DNA of 64,000 bases from the NCBI GenBank assembly GCA_036023115.1, contig JAYKKT010000091.1, positions 30,947,501-31,011,500 of the forward strand, written 5' to 3'. The position numbers and the translations under genes were made by a program. This DNA is from Brasenia schreberi (taxonomy: Eukaryota > Streptophyta > Magnoliopsida > Nymphaeales > Cabombaceae). Positions 35,589-46,964 of this stretch are shown one piece after another (positions within the stretch are counted from its first letter, which is position 1; each line of letters opens with the position of its first letter). The notes beneath the pieces were generated by a model. That model did not search any database. It was not told the origin of the DNA and saw nothing but the letters and a program-made list of their open reading frames with translations.

Positions 35589-37763
35589 AGAGTGCATTGA
35601 GCTATTCGGACTAAATGGTGGAACCTCAAAAGCGAGAAATAAGATATATTTAAACAGAAAGTCCTTAAAGGAGATGTTTGGAATTATGTTGGCACACCCT
35701 ATGATATGTGAAACAATATGGCTATACATATTAGAAAAGTGACGAAAGATGTGTTAGGGGTATCTAAGAGAGGTGTACTGGCACAAAAAGAAGCTTGGTG
35801 GTGGAGTGAAGTAGTACAAAATAAAATCAAGGCAAAGAGGGCATGTTACAAATTACATTATGCCAAGAAAACTAGTGAAACTTTAGAAGCTTATAAGAAA
35901 GCAAAGAAGGAAGCAAAAAAGGCCGTTAGTGGAGCAAAAGCTAAGATTTGGGAGGACATATATAAAAAACTCAACTCAAAAGAGGGTGAAAGAGATATTT
36001 TTAGGATAGCTAGGGCTAGAGATAAGAAAACTAAAGATCTTAATTATGTTAGATGCATAAAAGACGAGGATAAAAAAATTCTAGTGGCAAATGATGATAT
36101 AAGAAATAGATGGAAAAACTATTTTTATAATCTTTTTAATGAAAATAAAGATGTTAGTATTAGTTTAGGAAATTTAGCTAAGTCAGAAAAGTATATAAAC
36201 CACAATTTCTACTGACGTATTCAAAAGAATGAAGTCAAAGAGGCTCTTAAACATATGAAGGGTAGTAAATCGGTAGGACCAGATAATATTCCTATAGAAG
36301 TTTGGAAAATACTAGGAGAAATAGGAATCACTTGGCTCACAAAACTATTTAACGAGATAATGAGGTATAAGAAAATGTCGAATGAATGGAGGAGAAGCGC
36401 TTTAATTCCTATTTATAAAAAAACAAGGGAGATATACAAAAAAGCTATACAAATTACGAGAGAGATTAAGCTCATGAGTCGTATAAATAAAATTATGGGA
36501 AAGAGTAATTGAATAGAGAGAATTAAGACAAGAGACTCGTATGTTCGGAAGAGTCAATTTGGTTTTATGCTTGGGAGGAAGTCAACCATGGAAACTGATC
36601 TATCTTACTACGAAAGATTAATGAAGAGGTATCGGAGAAAGCAAAAAAGACATACACATAGATTTTTTATTGATTTGGAAAAAGCGCTATGATAAGAGTG
36701 CGAGAGAGGTCTTGTGGAAGGTTTTGGAGAAAAAAAGAGTTTATTATAAACTGTATTTGAAATGATCAAAAATATGTATGATGGAGACTAAAACTAATGT
36801 GAGAGCAACGTTGTGAGGTCACGGAAGATTTTTCTATAACTATAAAAAGGTTGCTTTTTGATAGTCGACTTGGGAGTTCATATCTTTTTACCTTGGTCTT
36901 GGATGTGTTTATTGTGCATGTCCCAATAGTCGGTGTCCTGATACGTACTTTTTTTACGGATGATGATATAGTCTTGGATTGGAGAGTCGAGAGAGGAAGA
37001 AATGGGAAACTAGAGCTATGGAGACGAGCTTTGGAAGATCATGGCTTTTCGTCTAAGTAGGAGTAAGACAGAGTATATGGAATGTAAGTTTGATCATTTG
37101 GCTACTTCAGAGGACATAGAAATTAAAATTGGCACACATTGCATTCCCCAAAAGGAAAGTTTTAAATACTTAGGGTCAATTTTTCAGAGTGATGGAAGAA
37201 TTGATGGAGATGTTACACAGAATTAATGTTGGTTGGTTAAAATAGAGAGGGGCATCACGTATTCTTTATGATAAGAAGATACCATTAAAATTAAAAGGTA
37301 AATATTATAGAGCAGCAATTAGGCCTGCCATGTTTTATGGTTCTGAGTGTTGGGCAGTTAATCATCAACATGTACAAAAGATATCTGTGACAGAAATGAA
37401 GATGTTGAGATGGATGAGTGGTCATACAAGAAAAGACCGAATACATAATGAGGTTATTAGAAACAAATTAGGAGTGGCACCAATAGAGGATAAAATGAGA
37501 GAACATCGTTTAAGATGGTTTGGACATATAGAAAGAAGATCAAAAGAAGAACCTGTAAGAAGGTTAGAAAAACTAAATTTGGAAAGTATTAAAAGAGGTA
37601 GAGGACGACAACAAAAGTGTTGGAAAGAAACAATAAAGAATGATCTAGCTTATTGGGAGTTAACTGCTAACATGGCACTCGATAGGGATCTGTGGAAACA
37701 AAGAATCCATGTAGCCGACCCCGTCTAGTATGGGAAAAGGCTTAGTTGTTGTTGTTGTTGTTT
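35589..37763 (+). mobile_element. RTE LINE, copy 3 (5'-truncated, chimeric)
   Basis: Flanked by GCTCTTTCTAA (35578-35588 and 37764-37774), and the same word occurs once, uninterrupted, in the other LTR (27902-27912). That proves an insertion there. It ends in GGCTTAG followed by five TTG units (37741-37761), the family tail. The element starts in the linker after the endonuclease, so it is 5'-truncated. Its middle part differs in type from its two ends (see the pseudogene entry). Confidence 0.95.
35600..37728 (+). pseudogene. RTE linker-RT remnant (copy 3), mosaic
   Basis: The 5' part (35600-36330) and 3' part (37063-37728) read almost like copy 2, with WWWSEVVQNKIKAKRACYKL, KSVGPDNIPIEVWKILGE, EYMECKFDHLATSEDI and MLRWMSGHTRKDRIHNEV. 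The middle (about 36335-37062) reads differently, with EWRRSALIPIY, YKKM and DDDIVLDWRVERG then LELWRRAL. This fits another RTE subfamily, with the FADD region retained as a DDD string. Many stops and shifts are in the middle part, few in the ends. Confidence 0.85.
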
Positions 37764-37965
37764 GCTCTTTCTAAGTGATTAGGCTGACCCTTGAGCATCG
37801 ATTAAACAAGGCTTATGATGATAAGAACCTACTTGTCCACAATCATCGAAATAGTCAGATAAATCTCTTTGCAAGTTTGTGTAAACTTGTTGGTATGCTC
37901 ACGCATAATTTTTGCAAGCAATGTTTTAAGTTGATACAAGACCAAATTTTTTTGTTTAAACCAAT

Positions 37966-38900
37966 GTTGCCAATCAGAATTTGATATCTACTTACAAGAC
38001 CAACAAATTGATATCGGGTCTTATACATAACATACCATACATCAAGCTTCCTACAGTTTGCGCATAAGAAACATTAGGCTTATTGGCTCCTTCACTGGGA
38101 TAATCAACCTTACTTAATTTGTCCCCTTTCGCAACAGGTGTAGATGTAGATTTGCATTCACTCATTTTAAATTTATTGAGGATATAATCGATATATATCT
38201 CCTGAGTAAGGCATAGGAGTTTAGATTATCTGTCTCAAGAAATCTTTATACCCAAGATATAGGATGTTTCTCCCATGTCTTTTATTTCAAACCTTGAGTT
38301 TAACCATGACTTGGTTTTGACAATCATCTCATTGTCATTCCTAGTCAACAATATGTCATTTACATATAATGATAAGATGACAAAGTGGTTCTTACTGTTT
38401 TAGACATATAAAGGGTGATCAAGTTTATTAACCACAAACTCAAGTTCTAGAATGACATTTTGGAAAGTCAAATGCCATTGACGAGGTGATTGTTTAAGGT
38501 CATATAGGAACTTTTTAACATATATACTTTATCTTCTTGGCCTTTAACTCTGTATCCTTCGAGCTATTGCATATATATGATTTCATCTAAATCTCTATTT
38601 ACAAAGGCAGTCTTTACATCTAATTGATGTAAAATCATAATATGCTGATATTACCAAGATTATTCTTATGGATGCAAATTTTGCAACAGGAGAATATATC
38701 TCAACGTAATCTATCCTCTCATTTTGCAAAAATTCCTTAGCAATCAACCTCACCTTAAACATGTTGATTGACCCATCAACTTTATATTTCTTTTTTAGAA
38801 CTCATTTACAACTTATGACTTTTCTTCCTCTTGTCAAATCAGCCAACTCTCAAACTTGTTTCTCTTAATGGGTTCAATTTCGTCATGCATGGCTTTTTCT
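37966..38900 (-). pseudogene. Copia reverse transcriptase, decayed
   Basis: On the minus strand fragments of the Copia RT are visible: ILVTRNDNEMIVKTKSWLN-type text around 38300-38360 (the LLYVDDM region, including ILYVNDILLTRN), and VGLVSRY followed by SNSDWQHW close to 37966. All are interrupted by stops. It ends where the Gypsy 3' LTR begins. Confidence 0.7.
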
Positions 38901-39211
38901 CAATCTACTGATTTAGATAAGTCAATAGATTATTGATATGTTAAATTATTTGTTAGTTCATCCAAATCTTTCAAATTGCAAACTTCCTCTACAAGGTAAG
39001 TGTGATAATCCTTTAGATAGGACAGTGTGACCCTGTCTTTTATGTCCACTTAATTTTGGTTTAATCAGAAAGATCTTCTATGGGTTCAAATATCATTTTC
39101 ATTTTCAAGAATATCATTTTTAAGATGTAGAGAATATATCCCCACCTCTTGAGATGACCTAGGTTGGGTTTTCTTCAAAACTACATCTCATATTATGTAG
39201 AGAATATAACT

Positions 39212-40120
39212 TTATAGAGTATTTTGTTGAGTATATATATAGTTGTACCTACCGCTTCTCCCCAAAAATATCCTTGGTAGAGAGACATCTATTAACATAG
39301 ACTTTGTCATATTCAATAAAGTCATGTTATATATTTCTACTATACCATTATGTTGAGGTATCGGGCATTGTACTTTTTTGAAATACCAAAGTCTATAAAA
39401 TCTTAGAAATTCTACAGAGGTGTAGTCACCACCTTTGTCTGATCTCAGGATTTTGATTGTTTGCCCTAGTTCATTTTCAACTTCTTGTTTATATTTTTTA
39501 AATGCTTCAAGTGCCTCAAATTTATGTGCTAAGAGATATATGTATGTATATCTCGAGTAATCATTGATAAAGGTTATAAGATAAACTTTTCCTCGATGTA
39601 ATGTTACTGTAAAAGGTCTACATAAATCAGTATGAATGATTTTCAATAGGGTTTTGCTCTTGTTATTTATTTAAAAAATATTTTTCTTGTCATTTTCTCT
39701 TGTATATAGGCTTCGCACTTACTAAAAGTGTTTTTTTAAATCATTACAATAAGTCAAAGTTGGATAATTTCCTCAACTTTTCAGACTTATATGCCCTAGG
39801 CGTTTATGCTACACATTCTAATCAACATTAAAGGCACAATCAATATAAGCAAAAGAATCTTCACTTTCATTAATATTCAGTTTGAATAAGCCATGTTCTA
39901 CATCAAACTGACAAGAGAAAAATACTCTCCTATGCTTTCCTATAGTTACTTTTCCAAGAATAAACTTGACCTCAAAACCCTTTTTAACTAAGGTAGGGAC
40001 TAAAATCAAATGTCTTATAGTTGATATAATCAATACATCAGTTAGAATAATCGGCATACCTTGTACATAAAATCTAAATGACCCAATTCTAAGAATATCT
40101 GAAAAACTTTTATTTTCCAT
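39212..40120 (-). pseudogene. Copia pre-integrase and integrase, broken
   Basis: The segment 39818-40120 reads the GAG-pre-integrase region (LRIGSFRFYVQGMPIILTDV, then LILVPTLVKKGFEVKF). The segment 39212-39646 is the integrase core with HTDLCRP (first Asp), FINDYSRYTYIYLL, LRSDKGGDYTSVEF (second Asp) and PQHNGIVEI (the Glu position is retained). The zinc-binding part between them has lost its frame. In Copia elements integrase lies before RT, as here. Confidence 0.88.
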
Positions 40121-40334
40121 GTATACTCGATGTTCTCCTGGTTTGTATTATTTTAGGTCTATTGTCCTTTTCTTGCACTTCAAAATATGTCTCGTCGCTC
40201 TTGAGTTAATCCACCAACTAGTCATTATGCAATCGAGGTATAAACATTCAGATACCACGTAGATTATATCATGCTTATCCGATTGTTCGCATTGCTAGGT
40301 GTTCCTACCATTCTTCTTGTTGCAGCAATCTCTC

Positions 40335-41050
40335 TTATAGTGTCCCATTTTCCACAATTAAAGCACTTAACCTAAGAAGCAGTTTTCTATGTTTTCTTAA
40401 AAATTGATCAATCTTTTTGTTATTTTTGTCAAACTTCTTGTTTGATTTATTTCTCTTCTTGTTGGCTTTAGAGTTGAACATTATATCATCTTGAACTACT
40501 AGCAATCTCTTTCTTATTTTTATTTGTATGTTCTTGTTCAATTGCTACCTTGAGGGGCAATTTAGAAAGGCTTGTTTCAGGCCATAGTTTAAGAACAATA
40601 GCGATCATGTTCTATGATGGGAAAGACTATTCAGAATTATTGATATCTATATGGGTTTTGGGATGACTTATTTAGCTACACCTAAGTCCCTTACCATTAC
40701 CATCATGTGATTCACATATTTTACTATATTATCTCCTTCTTTCATCTTATAGGAGTTGTATTTTTGTAGCAACAATTGAACATATAGTTTAGATGTTGTA
40801 TCATATTTAGTTGTTATCGAATTAAACAACTCTTCTGTGATCTCATATTCTTTAAAGACCCTAATCAGGTCATCCTTCATATATGTTAATATAATAATGC
40901 TTGCTATCGTGTCATCCTTTAGGAATGTTATATATTTTCTTCTATTGCTCTATAGCATCAGGAGGTGATAGACGTACAATTTCCCACAGTACATAATCTA
41001 CACTTTCTAGTGTAAGAGCTAACAAGAATTTTCTTTTCCACATTTGAAAA
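40335..41050 (-). pseudogene. Copia gag, broken
   Basis: On the minus strand it reads FQMWKRKFLLALTLESVDYV (about 40990-41050), then KEYEITEELFNSITTKYDTT and YNSYKMKEGDNIVKYVNHMM (40668-40860), the UBN2/gag blocks of plant Copia. A degraded zinc knuckle, KCFNCGKWDT, lies near 40350-40380, with its His and last Cys lost. Several stops and frame changes separate these pieces. Confidence 0.82.
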
Positions 41051-41249
41051 TTAAGACTATTTAGTTTTATATTATTGTAAATTCAAACACACATATTCTG
41101 GAGTTTATTTTTATATTTTTGACAAAAATATTATTGAAACAATTTAATAGGAAAATATATAACAAGCAACATGTAGCAGATAGCCAACTATTGAAACATA
41201 AAATGCAAAATATCTAACTACTAAACTGAAAATAACTCATGATACTTAG

Positions 41250-42044
41250 AAATAATGTCAAACGTATTTTAAGTATTATTTTTTAATTTTTCATAACTTG
41301 ATTATGTTATTTTCATAACCAAACCAAGGATAAATCTATAATTTTCTCTATTTTACTACTAGTGTAATTTTCTCAAAGATCTAGGGGAAAACTAGGAATT
41401 TTACCCTTCTATTCGGTTTTATAATTTTTCAAAAAGACCTTGGGCATAACAGTAAAAATGGCACATAATTTTTCAATAAAATTTGTGATTGATCAAGGGC
41501 AATAAAGTAATTTTGCCCTTTAGTCTAAATCTATCAATTTTCTTAAAAAACATGGGCATTCCTATATTTTAGCATAGTGGCAAAACTATGAAGATACACT
41601 TGTCTAGGGGCAAGAATGTAATTTTACTCGAAAATATTTAGATATTTTGGTAATTTTACCATGCGGCAAACTGTTATTTTCAATACCAGCAAGGGGCAGA
41701 ACAAACTTTTCAGTTTGTTGCTCAAGTTGTTAATGTTACCATGTGGCAGACTGTAATTTTACCATGTGGTAGACTTTAATTTTGCCCTCCCTAACCGACG
41801 CCTTTGATCATTTGGCCTATTGGCGTTTATGACTCTCTCTGGCCGACACATTTGATTGCTTGGCATATTGGCATTTACGACTCTCTCTAGCCGATGCCTC
41901 TAGCTGTTTGGCCTTCTAGTGTTTTCAACTCTCTCTAGTCGTTTTCCCTTTTGGCATTTACGACTCTCTACTTTTCCCTTTTTTTGTTTTTCCCAATTCT
42001 AATTAAAAATGCTAACAACATACCTCTCTGTTTGCAGATTATGA
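41250..42044 (-). other. Copia untranslated leader between primer site and gag
   Basis: About 0.8-0.9 kb separates the primer site from gag, long for Copia. It is built from repeated GGCAAAAnnGTAATTTT(A/G)CC-like phrases and an adjoining tandem repeat. The same leader type occurs in the fragment at 17890-18826, showing both belong to one family. Confidence 0.7.
41787..41990. repeat. Tandem repeat, about 50-bp units, in Copia leader
   Basis: Three full and one partial imperfect units based on CCGA(C/T)(G/A)C(C/A)T(T/C)T followed by TTTGGCC/CTTGGCA and ACTCTCTCT. Spacing is about 49-50 bp. Confidence 0.8.
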
Positions 42045-42057
42045 GACTCTAATACTA
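42045..42057 (-). other. Copia primer-binding site, mutated
   Basis: TAGTATTAGAGTC on the minus strand, directly after the LTR, differs from the initiator-tRNA-Met primer site TGGTATCAGAGCC by three G-to-A or C-to-T changes. The better-preserved version TGGTATCAGACC is at 18827-18838 in the related fragment. Confidence 0.7.
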
Positions 42058-42058
42058 G

Positions 42059-42417
42059 TGATTCAGCAACTCTCGTCGGATTCCTCACCTGATAGTTTAT
42101 CTACGCAGCAGATGACCTCTGGTTTCGGAGACGAAGAAAAGAAGAGAACAAAAGAAAAAAGGTATGTTTTCCGGTTTTCCACAGTCGGAATTCTCAAAGA
42201 GGATTTGTTTTTAATTTTTCTTGTTATTTAGTTAAATGTGTTACTCTCTATTTATAGAGCAGTGCCTGTCTCCATCCTCTCAGATTCTCTAGTTGGGCTT
42301 TCGTTGGGAGCCCTTATCTCTTAGTTAGTATAATCATCCTCGAAAAATGACTAGATGGTCAAACTAGCCGTTTTCGTGGATGAGTATGCCGAGAATAACC
42401 ATCCTCTCGGCTTTAGT
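42059..42417 (-). repeat. Copia 5' LTR
   Basis: Aligns with 24485-24836, sharing CTCAAAGAGGATT-like, GTTGGGAG(C/T)CCTTATCT and CTAGATGG blocks. The minus-strand TATA box TATAAATA is at 42249-42256. Confidence 0.82.
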
Positions 42418-42422
42418 GAAAT

Positions 42423-43236
<814 letters not shown>

Positions 43237-43379
43237 AGAGAAACGCCAAATTTTGGCTGGGCATTCCCTCCATACCTTTATGCCTAGAATTTGAGAGATC
43301 GAGTCGAGCTAAGTATTAGCCAGCTTGAGATCAGGTCGCTTACATGTCGAGCTCAATAAGCCTAAGTCATGGTTGAGTC

Positions 43380-43860
43380 TGTCACGGATGTAAGATCGTG
43401 GCACGGGCGCCCGCGTGCCTCCGTCATGCGGACAGCTTCAGCTTGTGTATCATACCCCAAGTCCTTGTAAATAAGAGTCTTTGTAAGGGTCGGGTGTGTC
43501 TATAAACCCGAGCCCCATGGTATGAACCTAGGTCTAGTTTGAGTCGAGCCTAGGTTAGGGTTAGTCCAAGTCCTAGGATGGTTCGGTCCTAGTGAGTCCA
43601 GTCGACCCGAGTCCTTGGTTCGGTTTGGGTCAGGTTGGGTCTAGGTGGTTAGACTCAGGGTAGGTCTAGGTCGATTAGGTCCTGGCCTAGGTGGGTTCGG
43701 CCAGGACAAGGTTGGTCCGGGTGGTTAGGAGCCAACCAGGACACTTGGCGCCTGGACGGGTGACGGTTAGAACCGGCCATGATACTTGGTGCCTGGCCGG
43801 GCGTCAGTTAGGACAGGTGGCGTCCCTAGCTAGGCACTAGGGACAGCGCACCAGGGTGGG
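43380..43860 (+). repeat. Chromovirus 5' LTR, truncated
   Basis: Matches the first 480 bp or so of the 3' LTR, including the TATA-like TATAAAC (43501-43507) and the CCAGG/CTTGG(C/T)GCCTGGC repeats. It is lost beyond that by the internal deletion. Confidence 0.9.
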
Positions 43861-46800
43861 AGCAGCGAGCATGATGGTTGCCCCACACCTCGGAGGTTTG
43901 GTATGCATTGATCCTACCCAACTTGGATTTGTACCTCAATACGACCTAGGTAAAGCTCTTAATCTTCTGACCTACAGAGCAATTTACTTGTCCGTAATAC
44001 AACTCAAGACCAGCCTTCGAAAAGGCCACCCCACGTTGTTAGCTGTCTTGAGAGAAGATGAGATGGACTCCGAAGACTTTAGGATTCCACATGAGATTGA
44101 GCAGGTCCTACTCAACTTCTAGGACATGATGCCGACAGATCTCCCGAAGACTTTACCACCTAGGCAGTGCACAGACCATGAGATCGTGCTAGAACCGGGG
44201 GCAAAAACGTCAGCCTGTGCCGCATATAGGATGAGTCCTCCAGAGCTGGAAGAGCTCCAAAAATAGTTGGGGGAGCTCTTAGAAGCAGGGATGATACAAC
44301 CTTCTAAGTCACCCTTCGGATCGCCAGTACTATTTCAGAAGAAATCTGACGGATCTCTACGGATGTGTGTTGACTATCAGGCATTGAACAAGGTAACGGT
44401 GAAGGATCCCTACCCGATCCCACTAGTAGCTGACCTTTTTGATCGACTTGGCGGAGCCATGTGGTTCACAAAGTTGGACCTACGATCTGGTTACTAGCAG
44501 GTGAGAATTGCACCTGGGGATGAGGCCAAGACAGCCATGGTGACTCGATATGGAGCATATGAGTTCCTGGTGATGCCTTTCGGACTCATGAATACTCCAA
44601 CGACATTTTGTAGGTTAATGAATGAGGTATTGATAGGGTACGTCGACGAGTTCGTGGTTGTATATCTCGACGATATTATGATCTACAGTCGGACCTTGGA
44701 TGAGCATGTTTGACACCTCACATTACTCTTTGAGAGGCTCAGGTCACACTCTCTTTATGTGAATAGAGAAAAATGTGAGTTTGCGAGAAACACCATTACT
44801 TTTCTTGGGCACATCATTGGCGAAGGTGAAATCCGCATGAACCCCAAGAAAGTCTGTGCCATTAAGGGATGAAAAACTCCTAGAGATATTTCTGAGTTGA
44901 GGAGTTTCTTAGGTTTGGCAAACTATTATCGGAAGTTCATCAGAGACTTTTCGAAGGTAGCAGCGCCATTGACCGAGTTCACTGAAGAAGGAAAGAACTT
45001 GGGATTGGACACCCAAGTGTGTAGAGTCATTCGAGGCCCTTAAAGCCTTGATCTCTTAGGAACTAATACTACATCTTCCAGATTTTAGTAGACCCTTTGA
45101 GGTACACACGGACACGAGTGACCGAGCACTCGGAGGTGTTCTTACCTAAGATGAACACCCTATAGCTTTCGAGAGCAAAAAGCTTAAGGATGTGGAGACT
45201 CGGTACCCCGCACATGAAAAAGAATTGTTAGCAGTGGTTCATTGCTTACAGATCTAGAGAGTGTATCTCCTAGGATCCCATTTTACAATTCTTACAGATA
45301 ATGTGGCAAACACATTCTTTAGAACCCAAAAGAAGCTAAACATGCGTCAAGCACGTTGGCTCGAAACTCTCGAGGAGTACGATTTTGATTGGATCTATAG
45401 GTCAGGCAAGGAGAATGTCGTGGCTGACGCCTTGAGTAGAAAGAGGGTTGAGACTTTAAATTCCATTACTCGTGTAAGAGGGGATTTGATTGATCAGGTA
45501 AGATAGGTTAAGGACTAGGATACTTCGTATGCACATATCGTTTCTCAAGTTCAGTCAGGTATAACCGATCGATATGACATCAAAGATGGCTTGGTTTGGA
45601 CCAAGGACAAATGATTATTTATCCCTGGTACTGGAGATTTGAGAAAGACATTGATGCGTGAGGTTAACGATGCGGAGTATGCTAGACATCCGGGCATTGA
45701 GCGTACAGTAGCTTTGCTTGCTCGCGGATACTATTGGCCTCGCATGGTACGCGATGTAGCTGACTACATCTGGATGTATCCTACATGCCAGCAGGACAAA
45801 GTTGAGCGACATCGACCAGCTGGTTTGCTCTAGCCTCTTCCTATTCCAGAGAGACCTTGGAAGTCTGTTTCCATGGACTTCATCTCAGGATTACCTAGAG
45901 TAGACGACTTCGAGTTGATTCTGGTCATTGTTGATCGGTTCTCGAAGTACGGTATCTTCATACCCGCACCACGTGAGTGTAGTGCAAAAGAGACAGCCAA
46001 TCTGTTCTTTAAAAATGTAATTAAACATTTTGGCTTTCCGAAAGAGATTGTCAGTGATCGTGATGCTCACTTCACAAGTCAGTTTTGGATCAAGCTATTT
46101 CGACTGATGAGAACTTGTCTCCTATTCTCATCATTTCAGCACCCACAAACTGACGGACAGACAAAATGACTCAATACGATGCTTGAGGAATACTTGCGCC
46201 ATTACGTGTCCACAAGCCAAAAGAACTAGGTGTCACTTCTGGAGGTAGCGCAACACAGTTACAACTCGCATAGAAGTTCATCTATTGGAAAGACTCCTTT
46301 TGAGCTTACTTTGGGTTGGTAACCGCTTGGACCCCTAGAGCTTGTACAAGGAAATGGGACTGGTCATTGTCCCGCAGCCTTGCATGAGATACGCGATAGG
46401 CAAACGACGTATAAGGAAGCGAAAGCTTCGCTCAAGAGAGCTGGGGCCCGTATGATCAGGCAGGTGAACAAGCATCAGAGGGCAGTTGAGTTCGAAGTTG
46501 GAGACCATGTGTGGCTTCGAATATCGGACTATATCCGAAAGTAGGTATATAAAGACAGTTACATAGGCTTGAAGTCGAAGTACGATGGACCATTCAAGGT
46601 GATACAAAGGGTAAGTGTTATTGCCTACAAACTGGAGTTGCCCGATTGACTAAAGATCCATCTAGTCATCCACATGTCGTAGTTGAAGAAGTACTTCGAA
46701 GACCTAGAGAGGCTGGATCATCGACCACCGTCGCTGGTCCGAGAGGACATACCAGCAGTCGAGGCCATCATCGCTCACCGAGTCCAGGGAGTCGGACGTC

Positions 46801-46964
46801 GAAGACAGACTCAGTATCTGATCAGGTGGATAGGTAAAAATGCAGATGATGATTCATGGGTGTCATGTGCACAACTGTGGCAGTACGAGAAGTTGTTGAG
46901 AGACTACCACACGGCCTTAGGGACGAGTTCAGATTTTGTTAGGGGAGAGTTGTCACGGATGTAA
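43860..46964 (+). pseudogene. Chromovirus pol: RT, RNase H, integrase, chromodomain; many stops
   Basis: Order: connection to RT with HEIVLEPGAK; RT (44267-44713) with [30 protein letters not shown], and the intact catalytic [12 protein letters not shown]; an RNase H-like part with [15 protein letters not shown]-type text and ILTDNVANTFF (44890-45450); integrase (45639-46170) with ARHPGIERT, YWPRM, CQQDK, MDFISGLP, VSDRDAHFTSQFW and HPQTDGQT; then an SH3-like tail and a chromodomain (46755-46920) with IIAHRV, QYLIRWIG and DDSWV. Stops lie at 44120, 44264, 44495 and 44713, with more downstream, and there is a frame slip near 45015. The third integrase catalytic Glu (DGQTE) is Lys and is followed by TGA. 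Gag and protease are missing. Confidence 0.93.

Larger units (their letters stand above)
25551..37960 (+). mobile_element. Tat/Ogre-type Gypsy retrotransposon lacking RT and integrase
   Basis: Two LTRs of about 2.4-2.5 kb (25551-28100 and 33410-37960, the latter holding a LINE) flank an interior of about 5.3 kb. The interior carries a primer site, gag, a protease and a large inverted repeat, but no reverse transcriptase, RNase H or integrase. The gag and protease blocks are those of the Tat/Ogre branch of Ty3-Gypsy. The 3' LTR begins TGTCCAAAATT after a polypurine tract; the 5' LTR start has decayed from TG to TT. Flanks CAAAT (25546-25550) and CCAAT (37961-37965) could be an aged 5-bp duplication. 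It sits inside the Copia at the RT / RNase H border. Confidence 0.85.
33410..37960 (+). repeat. Gypsy 3' LTR, split by an RTE LINE
   Basis: Matches the 5' LTR over 33410-35588 and again over 37764-37960. The intervening 35589-37763 is the LINE. It has a TATA box, TATAAATA (34254-34261), in the same context as the 5' LTR. Its tandem-repeat zone (33842-34060) is shorter than in the 5' LTR. Confidence 0.88.
24485..42417 (-). mobile_element. Copia LTR retrotransposon (outer layer of a three-layer nest)
   Basis: The element reads on the minus strand: 5' LTR 42059-42417, primer site, long leader, gag, protease/integrase, RT, then (after the inserted Gypsy) RNase H, polypurine tract and 3' LTR 24485-24836. 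The LTRs are about 355 bp and align throughout. Flanks GAAAC (24480-24484) and GAAAT (42418-42422) agree at four of five bases, fitting an old 5-bp target-site duplication. Domain order gag-PR-IN-RT-RH identifies Copia. One caution is that the two Copia parts overlap by roughly eight codons at the Gypsy junction, more than a 5-bp duplication explains. Confidence 0.85.

Noticed and set aside
41250..42417. A 1.2-kb Copia LTR at the right end
   Set aside because: The left copy matches only 42059-42417, and a primer-site relic lies at 42045-42057, so the remainder is leader and not LTR.
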